Shown: piece after piece, positions 1 to 12,800 of the stretch | Position numbering within the stretch: the first letter of the stretch is position 1 | Layout of the letters: each line of letters starts with the position of its first letter | NCBI RefSeq assembly: GCF_000372725.1 | Contig: NW_005202176.1 | Span: 406,044-470,043 of the forward strand | Direction of reading: 5' to 3' | DNA from: Emiliania huxleyi CCMP1516 | Lineage: Eukaryota > Haptophyta > Isochrysidales > Noelaerhabdaceae | DNA length: 64,000 bases | The notes under the pieces: model-generated | The model's database searches: none | The model's input: the letters and a program-made list of their open reading frames with translations, nothing else | What the model was told of the DNA's origin: nothing | Position numbers and translations under genes: made by a program

Positions 1-683
1 TACGGAATCATCAATACGGCTCTTGCGCCTACCCCACTACGGGTAGCCCATTCACGCGCGCGCTCCGTTGCTAATACGAATAACCCCGCCGATTAGTGTC
101 GTATATCAATTAGTCCGTGCGTCCCTTCGTTTCGTGTGTTTTGGGATCCTTCGTATTGTTCGAATCCTATGGAGCAAGACGACCTCGGAGACTGGCTCTC
201 ACCGCTCTCGCGCAACAGCGAAGCACCGCCCTCTCCATCTCCGCTCGCCGCCCCGCCTGGCACTCCCCACGCCGGAGTGGGAGCGGGTGCGGGTCTTGTG
301 CAGCTCTCGCATTGTACGGTCCTGGCTACTGCCTTCCATTTTGGCTGCACCCCGCGTGAGCCGTGTGTGTGTGTGCCGACCGGGGACCCGGACCCCGCTC
401 CCCGGACGGCGCGTCCGCGACCCGGACGGGCCGGTAGCTAGAGAATGACCTCTCATACTGGAAACAGAGCCCCCCCCCACCCCCCCCCACCAAAAAACCC
501 CCACTCACCGAGCGATTTCTTTTGGTTGTTCTTTTCTTTTATTTCGTCGCTGGCTGGTGGTGGCTTAGTTGTTTGCCACACACACGCACCCCTTTGGGCC
601 ACGCAATTTCTTTTCCTTGTTCTTTTCGGTTCTTGTTTTTAACGCTCCGTTTCTTAATCTCTATGTTCTTTTTTCGCACGACA

Positions 684-710
684 TTGTTGTAAAATTCTTT
701 TTTCGAAGCC
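684..710 (+). repeat. 27-nt direct repeat, copy 1
   Basis: Matches 1227-1253 with one mismatch (A/G). The core is ATTCTTTTTTC followed by GAAGCC. The other copy lies just upstream of the ankyrin gene start. Confidence 0.75.
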
Positions 711-737
711 AGGAGAGAGCCACCGTCCAGCAACAAA

Positions 738-828
738 CCTGTCTGCACGTCTCGCGCGCGCGTGAACAGGGCTCCAGGCCCCAAATGACGTGTGAGTGTT
801 AGATTTGTTTGGTATTGCTAAAAATCTC
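738..828 (+). repeat. 91-nt dispersed repeat, copy 1
   Basis: Matches 45972-46062 with two substitutions. In the other copy the repeat begins inside the last codons of a broken ORF and runs through its stop codon into the 3' flank. This copy therefore looks like a 3'-end fragment of the same element or gene family, with no recognisable upstream part. Confidence 0.85.
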
Positions 829-1226
829 TCCCGTCCAGCCGATGATATCAGCCGAAATGCGATGGCCGATGCCACCTCCCGTTCGGGTAACAAGCATGAT
901 GACACACCCGGGAGCTCGTGTCGCGTGCTCGGACGCCTGTCCGCATGCACGCGACCGCGAATAATAAATAAATACAACGGGCATCCCAAGCTAGGGCTGG
1001 GTCGAGGACAGACACGTCCCCACCTTTGCAGGATTTTGCAAAAGCGAGGGGGGAGGGCGCATCGCCGCGCGGAGAGGGCTGGGCACAGGGCACAGGGGAT
1101 CTCTCTCGCATAGGATATGCACTCGGCGACCGCGAGTGTGACGACCGAGAGCTGCGCGAATTCTTTTTTCGCCTGTGTTCGTGCCAGTGCGCGCCAGTCC
1201 CGTGCCCAGTGTCGTGCGAGGGAGTT

Positions 1227-1253
1227 TTGTTGTAAGATTCTTTTTTCGAAGCC
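1227..1253 (+). repeat. 27-nt direct repeat, copy 2
   Basis: Partner of 684-710 with one mismatch. It lies 59 nt upstream of the ATG of the ankyrin gene. Confidence 0.75.
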
Positions 1254-1311
1254 CGGCGGGAGCGGCCTAGAGGAGAGAGGCGCTCAGCACCCGCAACCCC
1301 GCCCCCTTTGC

Positions 1312-3522
1312 ATGCCCGGCCGAACGAAGGCTGGCTCGGCCGCGTCCCGGCGCGGGCACGCGTCAACGGCGGCTACTGCTGCGCCGCTCTCGCTGCCGAA
1401 AAGGATCGAATCGGCGGCGGAGAACGGCAAGGTCGACGTGGTGCAGACGTGGCTCAGCGGGGCTGGGCGGGTTGACGCGACGTGCGTGCGTGGCGGTGTG
1501 TGCGGCTGTACGCTCCTGCTGATCGCCACCGAACACGGTCACAAAGAGATTATCGAACTACTGCTGAAGCGCGGCGCGGAGGCGGACGCGCGCGATGGCG
1601 AAGACCATACGGCGCTGATGGCCGCCGCCCGCTGGGGCTACGAGCTGGTGGCCGAGATGCTGCTGCGGCACGGCGTAGAGATCAACCTGCAGAACAGCGC
1701 AGGCAGCACCGCGCTGATGGTGGCCGCCGCCAACGGCCACGAGCAGGTGGCCGAGATGCTGATTCAGCACGGCGCGGAGATCAACCTTCAAGCTGGTGAC
1801 GCCAGTACGGCGCTGATGGCCGCCGCCGCCGAGGGCCACGAGCGGGTGGCTGACTTGCTGCTGCGGCACGGGGCGGAGATCGACCTTCAAGACAGTTGCA
1901 ACGGCCACACTGCGCTCACGGGCGCCGCCTGCATCGGCCATCCCACCGTCGTGCTTCGCCTGCTGCGCGCGGGCGCAGACATGACGCTGCGCACTGCGGC
2001 GGGCAAGACGGCGCTACAGATCGCCAACGAGAAGGGCCACGCCGAGTGCGTCGCCGCCGTCAGGACGTATCTCGGCGAGGTGGCGGCTCGGAGCAAGGCG
2101 CCGTCGGCCGAGGCGGGCGGCGCAGGGGCGGGCGGCGCACCCGCAGGCGAAGCGGCGGCGGGCGCCAGTGCCGCGGCCTCTGCTTCCAGCGGCGAGGGTG
2201 GAGCGGAGACCGCGCCGGGCAGCGGGGCGGTGCCAGAGGAGGTCGTGCTAGCGGCTCGGCGAGGCGAAGAGGCGACGGTGCTGGCGTGGCTCGACGGCGG
2301 CGGGCGGGTCGACGCGACGTTCGAGTACACCTTTGATTGCGGCTCTCGTGTGAGCGGCATGACGCTGCTGATGGTCGCAATGGTCCAAAACCACGCGGTG
2401 CTGGCGGAGGCGCTTCTGCGGCGCGGTGCGGATGTCTCATTGCTGACCAGCGATGGCAGCTGCTATGCGCTGGGTCTCGCCGCCGTGAACGGCCGCGAAA
2501 AGCTGGTCAAGCTGGCATTGCGGCACGGCGCGGAGATCAATCAGAGAAGCCGCACGACCGGTTGCACCGCGCTGATGGACGCCGCCTACGAAGGTCGCGA
2601 GCGGGTGGTCCACACGCTGATCCGGCACGGCGCAGAGATCGACCATCAGGACAACGACGACGGCACCGCCCTGATTCAAGCCGCCGCCGTCGGCCACCCT
2701 GCCGTCGTGCGTCAGCTGCTGCGGGGGGGCGCAGACATGACGCTGAGCACTATGGATGGCAAGACCGCGCTGCAATGGGCCAAGGAGAGGGGCCAAGCCG
2801 AGTGCGTGTGCGCCCTCGAGGAGCACGCGGCGGCCAAGGCGGCGGCCGAGAAGGCGGCGAATGAGGCGGCGTGGGCTGCGGGGGCGGCGGAGAGGGCGGC
2901 GCAGAGGGCGGCGGAGGAGAAGGAGGCGGCCCGGCACGCCGAGGAGCTACTGGCGGAGGTCGAGGCGGAGAAGCGCGCCAAGGGCAAGAAGGGCAAGAAG
3001 AAGAAGAAGGGCGGCGGGAGCGGCGGCGCTGGGCCGTCGCAGGAGTCCGAGGCGCCGGCAGAGGCAGCCGCAGCCAAGCCCGCGCCGTTGGACAGGGAGG
3101 GGCTGCTCCGGCTTCTCGCGGAGCTCCACGAGGACAGGATCCGGTTCGGCATCACGGCGGAGACGTCGGTCGAGGGATTGGCGGAGGCGCTGGGAGAGGC
3201 GGCGGGCGAGGCGAGCGAGGAGGAGGGTGAGGAGGAGACGGAGGCGGCCGAGGAGGAGGGCGAGGAGGAGGGCGAGGAGGAGGGCGAGGAGGCGGCAGCG
3301 GAGGCGCGCCGGCAGGCTGAGGCGAAGGCTGCGGCTGTGGCAGCGGCAGAAGAGGAGGAGGAGGCCGCGGCGGCGGCGGAGGCGGCGGCCGAGGCGGCAG
3401 TTGCAGCGGTAGCGGCGGCAGCGGCGGCGGCAGCGGCGGCGGCAGAGGCGGCGCTCGCCGCAGCCAAGGCGAGGCGCGTCTCGGCGGCCGCTGCGAGGGC
3501 GAAGGCGCGGGAGGCGGCCTAG
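1312..3522 (+). CDS. Ankyrin-repeat protein with charged Ala/Glu-rich C-terminus
   Basis: A 736-residue protein. Ankyrin repeats bind other proteins; the partner is unknown. A first block of repeats spans about residues 60-260, recognisable by recurring TALMxAA, LLLRHGAEI and NLQ cores. A second block follows a low-complexity linker, about 305-505. The tail (505-736) is rich in Ala, Glu and Lys, with a lysine run near 557-567 and repeated EEG units near 629-663; it probably forms coiled coil or disordered sequence. I chose the ATG at 1312 because the paralogue at 56540 starts with the same MPGR motif; an upstream in-frame extension to 1117 has no such support. The gene converges with the giant PKS, 289 nt away. 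No intron is needed. Confidence 0.85.
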   Translation: MPGRTKAGSAASRRGHASTAATAAPLSLPKRIESAAENGKVDVVQTWLSGAGRVDATCVRGGVCGCTLLLIATEHGHKEIIELLLKRGAEADARDGEDHTALMAAARWGYELVAEMLLRHGVEINLQNSAGSTALMVAAANGHEQVAEMLIQHGAEINLQAGDASTALMAAAAEGHERVADLLLRHGAEIDLQDSCNGHTALTGAACIGHPTVVLRLLRAGADMTLRTAAGKTALQIANEKGHAECVAAVRTYLGEVAARSKAPSAEAGGAGAGGAPAGEAAAGASAAASASSGEGGAETAPGSGAVPEEVVLAARRGEEATVLAWLDGGGRVDATFEYTFDCGSRVSGMTLLMVAMVQNHAVLAEALLRRGADVSLLTSDGSCYALGLAAVNGREKLVKLALRHGAEINQRSRTTGCTALMDAAYEGRERVVHTLIRHGAEIDHQDNDDGTALIQAAAVGHPAVVRQLLRGGADMTLSTMDGKTALQWAKERGQAECVCALEEHAAAKAAAEKAANEAAWAAGAAERAAQRAAEEKEAARHAEELLAEVEAEKRAKGKKGKKKKKGGGSGGAGPSQESEAPAEAAAAKPAPLDREGLLRLLAELHEDRIRFGITAETSVEGLAEALGEAAGEASEEEGEEETEAAEEEGEEEGEEEGEEAAAEARRQAEAKAAAVAAAEEEEEAAAAAEAAAEAAVAAVAAAAAAAAAAAEAALAAAKARRVSAAAARAKAREAA

Positions 3523-3811
3523 CCCACGCGCCGAAGAGGACTGCTGGCGCAGACCGCAGTGGCAACCATGTGTGGGGAAGGGATTCGAAGGGTGTCGCTC
3601 GGACTTTGGCAACATATATCGAGAATGTACAACTCTCTCGAGTCACGAGTGTACGTACGTACTTATAGCTTACTGGGAGAAAAGAGTCGAGTGTACGTTA
3701 CACTTTTTTGGTTCACATGCCTCCCTGCGACCGCGGTCCGCGCAACGATGGTGTGTGTGTGTGAGACGCACAGACGACGTCAACACGCGACAGATGTCAA
3801 ACACCCGACGC

Positions 3812-6800
3812 TTACGCCCCCATGTCATCCGAGTTGAGGACGACAGGCCCAACACGCCCGCCCTCGAGCCTCTGCCGCGCGGGCACCGCCGGCTGAAGGC
3901 AGCCGCGGACGCCCGCGAGCAGCTCGGCGAGCGCGCCCTGCCACCCGTCCGCCTTGAGCGAGCCGCCGCCACCGCTGGTTGCGGCGGCGCGGGTCGAGCG
4001 AGAGCGCGGCAGCTCCTCCAGCGCCTTGGCCGGCGGCGACGGCGCGAGGAACTCGGCCGCCATCGCCTTGAACCGCTCGTCGCGGCGCGCGATGCACTGC
4101 ATCACCACGTCGAAGTGCTGCCCCTCGAGCTCCAGCTCGAGCGCCGACGCCCCAAACTCGCCGAGCGAGCCCTGGATCTGCACCATCCGCTCGAGCGCGC
4201 CGAGCGCCCTCGCGCCGAGCACGCGCTCGAAGTCGTCGCGGATGTGCGCGAGCGAGGAGCCCTCGTCGAGCATCTTTCGGAAGTCGGACGCGTTCTCGTA
4301 CTTTGCGAACGCCGCGCGCACCATCGCCGAGCGGCCTCCCGTCAGCCGGTCGACCACGGCGTCGTCGACGTTGCGCAGCCCTTGCGTCATGAGGAAGCTG
4401 AAGTACGCCCCTCGCTCGCTCGCGCGTACCATGAGTATGGCGGGCTCGCCGCGCTCGCCGGCAAAGGCGAAGGGCCGCGGCGGCTTCGGCGCCCTCCCTC
4501 CCCACTCGTCCCACACCAGCTGGATGAGCTGCTTGTGCACAGCGATCCGGACGGCGGCGGCGCGCGTCGCCTCCTGCGCCTGCGCGATGCTCGGGCGCGC
4601 AGGCAGCGAGGCCTTGGCCAGGACGAAGGCGAGGGCGCCCTCGGGCGAGCCGCGCACCTCGTCAAGGATCCCCTGCAGGGCCTCGAGCCCGCCCGCGTCG
4701 CGCGCGCCGCCGAGCTGGATCGTGGGGCCGATGATGAGCGACTCGGCCGCCATCGCGAAGCTGATGTGCACGTGGCGCGAGAGCTCGCGCAGGAAGCCCG
4801 GCATTGCGCCCGACTCTGGCGGGTCGATGAGCACGAGGCCGCGCGGCCGCCCGCCGAGGCTCCGCGCGATGAGGGCGACTCTGTGCGCGACCAGCGCGCC
4901 GAGCGAGCCGCCGATCAGGTCAAAGGGCGAGTCAGCCAGGTAGGCGACCAGCTCGGCGGCGTACGCCTCGGAGAGCTGCTGGATGGAGGTCGACCCCTCG
5001 ACGACGCCACTCCAAAAGGCGGGGTGGCGCAGCGCGATCACCTCGCGCTCGAGCACGTTGGAGGGCTTGTACCACCGCTCGTAGCCTTGCTCGTCGCCGA
5101 CGACGCTGTGTGCTATGACGAGCGGCGGCGCAGCCGGCGCCGCGGCAGGTTTGCCGCACAGCCGCACGAGCGACGGACTGATGTACTCAGCCTGCTCGGC
5201 TCCAGCGTGCTCGGTCCGATCCGTGGAGGTGGGCGCAGCGGCCGTGGCCGACGCCTCGACCGACTCCCCAGCTTGCGCTCCTGGCCCCGCCTCGGGCGGT
5301 GCGGCCGTGGCACTCGCGCCAAGGTGCAGAGCGAGGGAGCGCGCCGTCGGGTGGTCAATGAGCAGCGTGCTCGGCAGCTCGTCGACGCCCGTCGCGTGCT
5401 GCAGCTGGGTGCGCAACTCGACCGCGCCGAGCGAGTCGAGCCCCGCATCTGCGAGAGGGACGTCCGCATCGACGCTGCCACTCATAGCGCCACCGATGAT
5501 GTCGAGGATAGAGTCGAGGTTGAGCGCCACAGACTTCGTGTAGCCGCCAGCCGCCTTCTCCTTGAGCAGACGCCGGTTCTTCCACGGCAGGAGCAGGCCG
5601 GGCACGGGGCCAGCGGCTCCCCGGCCGAGCAGCAGCGGCCACTCGGCCGGCCACACCGCCACGACGCGGTCGCACCGCGCCAGCGAGGCGTGAAGGGCGT
5701 CCCACGCCATCGCACGCGTGACGGCGCCCATGCCGCTCTTCGTCGCCCGCTCGTCCGCCCCGTGGCGCGCAGCGTAGCCGATCTCGGCGACGGCGCCCCA
5801 CTGCGTGCCGAGCCCGCCCAGGCCCGCGTCGCGCCGGCAGTGCACCAGCGAGTCGAGCCACGTGTTGGCCGCAGAGTGCGGCGTCGCGGCGGCGTTGCCG
5901 ATGAGCCCCGCCACCGACGAGTAGGCGTGGAAGTGCTGCAGCGCGCCGGCGAGGCTGGCCGCGTGCAGCCAGCCCGCGCCGTGCACCTTGGGCGCGAAGA
6001 CCGTGGCGAAGTGGCCCATCGTCTGGTTGCGCACCGTCGCATCCGCAAGCAAGCCCGCGGCGTGGTAGACCCCGCACAGCGGCATGCAGCTCTGCTGCAC
6101 GGCGCCGGCAAGCGCCCGCACAGCGGTGGCGTCAGACACGTCGCAACGGGCGGGCGACACGGCAACGCGGCTGGTGAGCCACGCCCAGTCCGCCTCGCTG
6201 CCGCTCTGCACGCGCCCGCTGCGACACGAAAGCACCAGGTGCTTCGCGCCACGCCCGACGAGCATGCGTGCCGTCAGCAAGCCGAGCCCGCCGAGCCCAC
6301 CCGAGAAGAGGTGGGTGCCGCGATCGAGCTCCGCGCGCCGTGCGCCAGGCGACCGCTCGCCCACCTGGGAGACGATGATCGCCTGCGTCTCGAGCAGCAG
6401 GCCGTCGCCGCGCATGCAGTGGGAGCTGGCAAAGCCGCTCGCCGCCAGGATCTGACGCCAGTGCTCCCACGACAGCAGCGGGCTCGGCTGGTTGGTGCGC
6501 TCCGGGTCGCTCGCAAACATCCACCACCCGTCGGTCAGGCCAAACGTGGTCTGCAAAAATCCACTCGTTCGAAGCAGCTCATTCAGAAGAAGGAAGCCCC
6601 CGTCGCAGAGCAGGCGGCGGCAGTTTCGCAGCGTGTTGCGGATGAAGGGCGTCGCGTGCAGCACGTTGGTGGCGATGGCGAGGTCGAACGATCCCGAGGC
6701 GAAGCCCTGGAGGCGCGAGTCGGCGTCGATGTTGAGCAGCTCAAAGCGCATGAAGCCGGCGTACTCGGCAAAGCGCCGCTGCGCCTGGTTGAGGAAGACC

Positions 6801-9800
6801 TCCGACACGTCGGTGAACATGTACTGCTCGCACACCCGACGCAGCCGCGGCAGCACGCTCGATGCCGTGCCGCCCGTGCCGGCGCCAACCTCGACGACGC
6901 TCAAGAAGCGGCCGGCTGGCAGGCTGGCAATGATGGAGTCGATCGCGGCCACCACGCACTCGTTGTAGAAGCGAGCGTTGACGGCGTCCTCGTACACGGG
7001 CAGCGTCAGCTCCATCGACCCTCCCGGGAAGAGGAGCTCCTGGTAGGCGACGGTGCCGAGGAGGGCGGCGGCGAGCTGGGAGGCACATCGTTGAGTCAAG
7101 CCAACCTCAGGCCAGAGCCGCGGCGACACTGCGAGCACGTCTTCGTACGATGCGGGCTCTGTGGGCGGCTCGATGGCGGCGCACCACTCATGTAGCAGCC
7201 GGTGGTGCCACTTGGGGATGGCAGAAGGGTCCAAACCGCTCAGGGCGCGGGCGATGTCGTGCCTCACAGCCCTCTCAAGCACCTCGTGGGCGTCCGTCAC
7301 CTGCGGCAATTCCTCGAGCGCGCGCACCGCGTCCGACACGTGGGCATCAAGCAGCTCGCAGAGCGGCGCAAACGCCACCGCCAACGAGCTTGGCGCACCC
7401 AACCGGACAGGTATCGTGATCACCACCTTGCCGAGGTTTGCGCCGCCCGAGAGGAACCGGAACGCGTCTCGTGCCTCGCGCTCGATGCCGAAGCTGCGGA
7501 GCGGGAGGCCGTGGACCACAACCGCCTCGAGCCGCCGCGCGAGGACCTGCAGCACCTCTGCAGAGTACCAGTCAGGGTCGGCGGGGACGTCGAGCGCCAT
7601 GTCGAGGACGGAATAGGCGCTCGGCACGGCGGCGGCGGCTCGCGCAAAGCTCCACACGGAGCGCTTCCCGATCTCTTCGAACCGGCCGGCCGGCGCAAGG
7701 AGCGCGAAGGAGGTGGAGATGAAGTCCGCGGACAGGCTGTTGAGCACGCCGTCCAGGCGCCGCCCGCCAAGCTGCGATGCGAGCGAATGCCCGCACGAGG
7801 CAGCTTGGCGAGAGCTCGCAGTCGAGCGTACGCCGCAGCACCGCAGGAGGTGGTGCTTGCGCGGGGCGCCCGCGGTGCCAAAGAGCCGGAGGCGAAGCCA
7901 CGCGGCGTACTCCGAAGCCGCCAGGCCAACGCCGCCGGCCGTAGCGTGCACGAGCAGCCGCCGCGAGCCGACGAGCCGGGACCGGACGAACGCCACGTGC
8001 ACAGTGCACCAGGTGCTGATCAGAGTGGTCGCGGCCTCAAAGCTCACCGCGCTCGGCTTGCGCACCTGCAATCGCGCGTCGCAGCACACATGCGATGCGA
8101 GGCAAGCATTGGAGATACCGAAGCAAGCGTCGCGCTGAGCAATGTGAGCGACCTGCGAGCCCGCGTGCTCCACCATGCCAGCGCAGTCGGAACCCGGGTC
8201 GGCTCGAGGCCCCGGATACTGATCCAAAACGATCAGGACATCCCGGAAGTTGAGGCCGACCGCATGCACGGCGATGCTGACCTCGGTGGGCGCCACCTCG
8301 TTGCCATCGCGGGACGAGTGGTCGCCCCGAGGCTCGAGCTTGAGGTTCGCGAATGAGCCGCGGGGCTCGCAAGTCAGGACGATCGACTGCAACGCCGCCG
8401 GCGATCTCCGCAAGGTCAGCCGGCGAACGTGCATCGAGCCGCCGCGGAGCGCCGCCTCGTTCTCGGCGGCGGGTCCCACTCGCAGGCCGTGGACGAACCC
8501 GTCCTCGGATGCCAGCGCGCGCGAGCGCACGAGCTCGGCCGCGCCACGCAGCGACTGCGCGCACCCGAAGTCGAGGTCCAGGTTGTACAGCGGCAGCCCG
8601 GCTGCCTCTTGCAGACACGCACGCGCAAAGCCCCACAGACCGGCGTGCTCGCTCGAGCTCCGCCGCACGGAGGCGACGGGCTGGGTCAGGTGCGTGCAGA
8701 CCCACACCGGCACAGCGGCGGGCAGGTCCATCTGCCACTGCACGATGGTCAGCGCCGACGCGATGCTGCCCAGCGCGGCCGCAGCCCGGGGCGGCGCGAC
8801 GAGGACGACGCCATCGAGAGCGCCGGCCTCGCGCAGCTCCGAGGCGGACCCGCTCTCCGCGCGCCGAGCGATGCTCCGCCCGAGCGCCGCGGCCAGCGTG
8901 CCGCGCCGGTCGCCCACGAGCAAGACGCGGGCCTCCCGGCTCGGATCGGCCGCGGCGGAGGCCACCGGAGCCCACTCCGTCGCAAAGTAGCCAACCTTTT
9001 CAGTGGCCTTGGTCTCGGGCTTCTGTCGCCAAGCAAAGAGGGTTCGCTTAAAGCGTAAGGATGGCCCCCACGGGACCGCTACGTCATCGCCAGAGATAGT
9101 CAATAGATGGTGCACAATGGTGCCGCTGTACCCAAACGAGCTCACGCCGCCGAGCCGAGTGGCGTTGCCGCCCTCCCACGTCGTCGCGAGCTGCGTCTGG
9201 TGCAAGACGCGGACGCTCTCGATCGCGGAAGCCACGTGCGGGTTGAGCACGCGGAGCTGTGCGTTGGGCGACGCCTGATCGGTCACCAGCTTCAGCCCGA
9301 GGCGAAGAAGCCCCGCGGCACCGGCAGCCGCTTCGGCATGGCCCGCGTTGGCCTTGATGCTGCCCACTGCCGTGATGGAACCGTGCCCTGCAAGCAAGGT
9401 CGCGGCGAGCGAGCCCACCTCGATCGGGTCGCCGAGCGACGTGCCAGTGCCGTGCGCCTCGACGCAGCTCAGATCATCGCAGGTCGATCCGGCATCGACG
9501 AGCGCTGCCTCAAGGAGCGCCTGCTGCGCCTTGCCGTTTGGCGCGGTGAGGCTCGCGCTCTTGCCGTCTTGCCGCACGCAGCTCCCGGTGGAGACGAGGG
9601 ACGACTCCGACTTGGCGTGCGACAGCAGTGTGAGGGCACAGCAGGACTCGCCACGCGCAAAGCCATCAGCGCGGGCGTCAAAAGTGTGGCAGCGCCCCCG
9701 CGCCGACGTCATGCCAGCCGTCGCAAAGCTTGTCCCCAGCGACGGCAGAAGCATCAAGCTCACGCCAGCAACAACTCCGCCAGAGCACTCGCCGAGCTGG

Positions 9801-12800
9801 GTAGCACGCAGTGCCGCGTGACCAGCCGCAAGCGTAGAGGAGCAGGCAGTGTCATACGACGCGCACGGACCCTGGAGGCCCAAAATGTAGGACAGCCGTC
9901 CAGATGCGATCGAGTGGCTGCTACCCGTGGCAGAGTAGACGCTGCTAGCGAGGGGCGAGTTCGTGACGAGGAATGCAAAGTCCTGCGTTCCAATACCAAC
10001 GAACACGCCCATGGTTGTGCCAATTAGCGTGGTGCGCTTCAGCCCGGCACCGTGCAGCGACTCGTAGCCCCGCTCGAGCAAGATGCGCTGCTGCGGATCC
10101 ATCACTGCCGTCTCGGCCGCGGAGATGCCAAAGCACGCGTTGTCGAAGCGGTCAATGCCGCGCGCAAACCCACCGTGACGTACTCGGCGAGCGATGAGCT
10201 CATCTGGGAACTGCAGCTCGTCTGGGCACCACCGGTCAGCAGGCACCTCCGACACCACGTTGCCGCCCGTCGCGGCGACGGCTCGAGCCGCCTCGAGAGT
10301 GGTGACGCCCTCCGGAAGGGTGGCAGAGAGGCCGGCGGCGCAAACCGCCTCGGCAGCGCGGGCGGAGGCATGCGAGGGCGTGGCGGCGGCGGCTGCCACC
10401 GGCGGCGCGCCCTTGTCGCTGAAGAAGGAAGCCAGCTGACGCGCAGTCGGGTGGTCAAACACCAGAGTGCTCGGCAGTGGCACCGCGTCGCCAGCCGCCC
10501 GCTGGAGCTGGTTGCGCAGCTCGACCGCGCCGAGCGAGTCGAGCCCCGCCTCCATGAGAGGCACGTCCGCGTCGACGCGTGCGCTCATTGTGCCCTGCAA
10601 GATCTCGAGCACCCCGTCGAGGCTCAGAAGGGCGGACGAACCCGCCGTCGCGGCCGGCTGGGTCGCGCTGGCACTCGCCGGAACGCCCGGCGCCGGCGCT
10701 GCGCGGGCGCGCTTCGGCGCCGCTCGGCCGCGCCGGTTCTTCCACGGCAGGAGCAGGCCGGGCACGGCGCCGGCAGGTGCGCGGCCGAGCAGCAGCGGCC
10801 ACTCGGCCGGCCACACCGCCACGACGCGGTCGCACCGCGCCAGCGAGGCGTGAAGGGCGTCCCACGCCATCGCACGCGTGACGGCGCCCATGCCGCTCTT
10901 CGTCGCCCGCTCGTCCGCCCCGTGGCGCGCCGCGTAGCCGATCTCGGCGACGGCGCCCCACTGCGTGCCGAGCCCGCCCAGGCCCGCGTCGCGCCGGCAG
11001 TGCACCAGCGAGTCGAGCCACGTGTTGGCCGCAGAGTGCGGCGTCGCGGCGGCGTTGCCGATGAGCCCCGCCACCGACGAGTAGGCGTGGAAGTGCTGCA
11101 GCGCGCCGGCGAGGCTGGCCGCGTGCAGCCAGCCCGCGCCGTGCACCTTGGGCGCGAAGACCGTGGCGAAGTGGCCCATCGTCTGGTTGCGCACCGTCGC
11201 ATCCGCAAGCAAGCCCGCGGCGTGGTAGACCCCGCACAGCGGCATACAGCTCTGCTGCACGGCGCCGGCAAGCGCCCGCACAGCGGTGGCGTCAGACACG
11301 TCGCAACGGGCGGGCGACACGGCAACGCGGCTGGTGAGCCACGCCCAGTCCGCCTCGCTGCCGCTCTGCACGCGCCCGCTGCGAGACGAAAGCACCAGGT
11401 GCTTCGCGCCACGCCCGACGAGCATGCGTGCCGTCAGCAAGCCGAGCCCGCCGAGCCCACCCGAGAAGAGGTGGGTGCCGCGATCGAGCTCCGCGCGCCG
11501 TGCGCCAGGCGACCGCTCGCCCACCTGGGAGACGATGATCGCCTGCGTCTCGAGCAGCAGGCCGTCGCCGCGCATGCAGTGGGAGCTGGCAAAGCCGCTC
11601 GCCGCCAGGATCTGACGCCAGTGCTCCCACGACAGCAGCGGGCTCGGCTGGTTGGTGCGCTCCGGGTCGCTCGCAAACATCCACCACCCGTCAGTCAGGC
11701 CAAACGTGGTCTGGATAGAACTGCTCGTCCGAAGTGCCTCATTGACAAGAAGGAAGCCCCCGTCGCAGAGCAGGCGGCGGCAGTTTCGCAGCGTGTTGCG
11801 GATGAAGGGCGTCGCGTGCAGCACGTTGGTGGCGATGGCGAGGTCGAACGATCCCGAGGCGAAGCCCTGGAGGCGCGAGTCGGCGTCGATGTTGAGCAGC
11901 TCAAAGCGCATGAAGCCGGCGTACTCGGCAAAGCGCCGCTGCGCCTGGTTGAGGAAGACCTCCGACACGTCGGTGAACATGTACTGCTCGCACACCCGAC
12001 GCAGCCGCGGCAGCACGCTCGATGCCGTGCCGCCCGTGCCGGCGCCAACCTCGACGACGCTCAAGAAGCGGCCGGCTGGCAGGCTGGCAATGATGGAGTC
12101 GACCGCGGCCACCACGCACTCGTTGTAGAAGCGGGAGTGAACTGCGTCCTCGTACACGGGCAGCGTCAGCTCCATGGACCCTCCCGGGAAGAGGAGCTCC
12201 TGGTAGGCGACGGTGCCGAGGAGGGCGGCGGCGAGCTGGGAGGCACATCGTTGAGTCAAGCCAACCTCAGGCCAGAGCCGCGGCGACACTGCGAGCACGT
12301 CTTCGTACGATGCGGGCTCTGTGGGCGGCTCGATGGCGGCGCACCACTCATGTAGCAGCCGGTGGTGCCACTTGGGGATGGCAGAAGGGTCCAAACCGCT
12401 CAGGGCGCGGGCGATGTCGTGCCTCACAGCCCTCTCAAGCACCTCGTGGGCGTCCGTCACCTGCGGCAAGTCCTCGAGCGCGCGCACCGCGTCCGACACG
12501 TGGGCATCAAGCAGCTCGCAGAGCGGCGCAAACGCCACCGCCAACGAGCTTGGCGCACCCAACCGGACAGGTATCGTGATCACCACCTTGCCGAGGTTTG
12601 CGCCGCCCGAGAGGAACCGGAACGCGTCTCGTGCCTCGCGCTCGATGCCGAAGCTGCGGAGCGGGAGGCCGTGGACCACAACCGCCTCGAGCCGCCGCGC
12701 GAGGACCTGCAGCACCTCTGCAGAGTACCAGTCAGGGTCGGCGGGGACGTCGAGCGCCATGTCGAGGACGGAATAGGCGCTCGGCACGGCGGCGGCGGCT

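Larger units (their letters stand above)
1..1311. other. Non-coding 5' flank with dispersed short repeats
   Basis: I see no convincing gene here. All ORFs are short and of low complexity. The stretch holds C-rich and T-rich tracts (about 470-560), a 91-nt dispersed repeat (738-828), a 27-nt direct repeat with one mismatch (684-710 and 1227-1253), and three of the five copies of an 11-mer ATTCTTTTTTC (694, 1160, 1237). The last copy lies 65 nt before the start codon of the ankyrin gene and could be a promoter element or a polypyrimidine tract of a leader intron. Confidence 0.5.

Noticed and set aside
169..441. ORF beginning MEQDDLGDWLSPLSR
   Set aside because: The first residues look plausible but the rest is Pro/Gly/Arg-rich with no splice support or homology.
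1117..1311. N-terminal extension of the ankyrin ORF
   Set aside because: The paralogue starts at the MPGR motif; upstream sequence includes a repeated T-rich motif and no conserved protein.
3572..7195. Plus-strand ORF of 1,207 codons
   Set aside because: Antisense shadow of the PKS thioesterase and module 7. Composition is Arg/Ala/Glu-rich with no domains, and similar shadows recur opposite each duplicated PKS block (for example 10052-12355).
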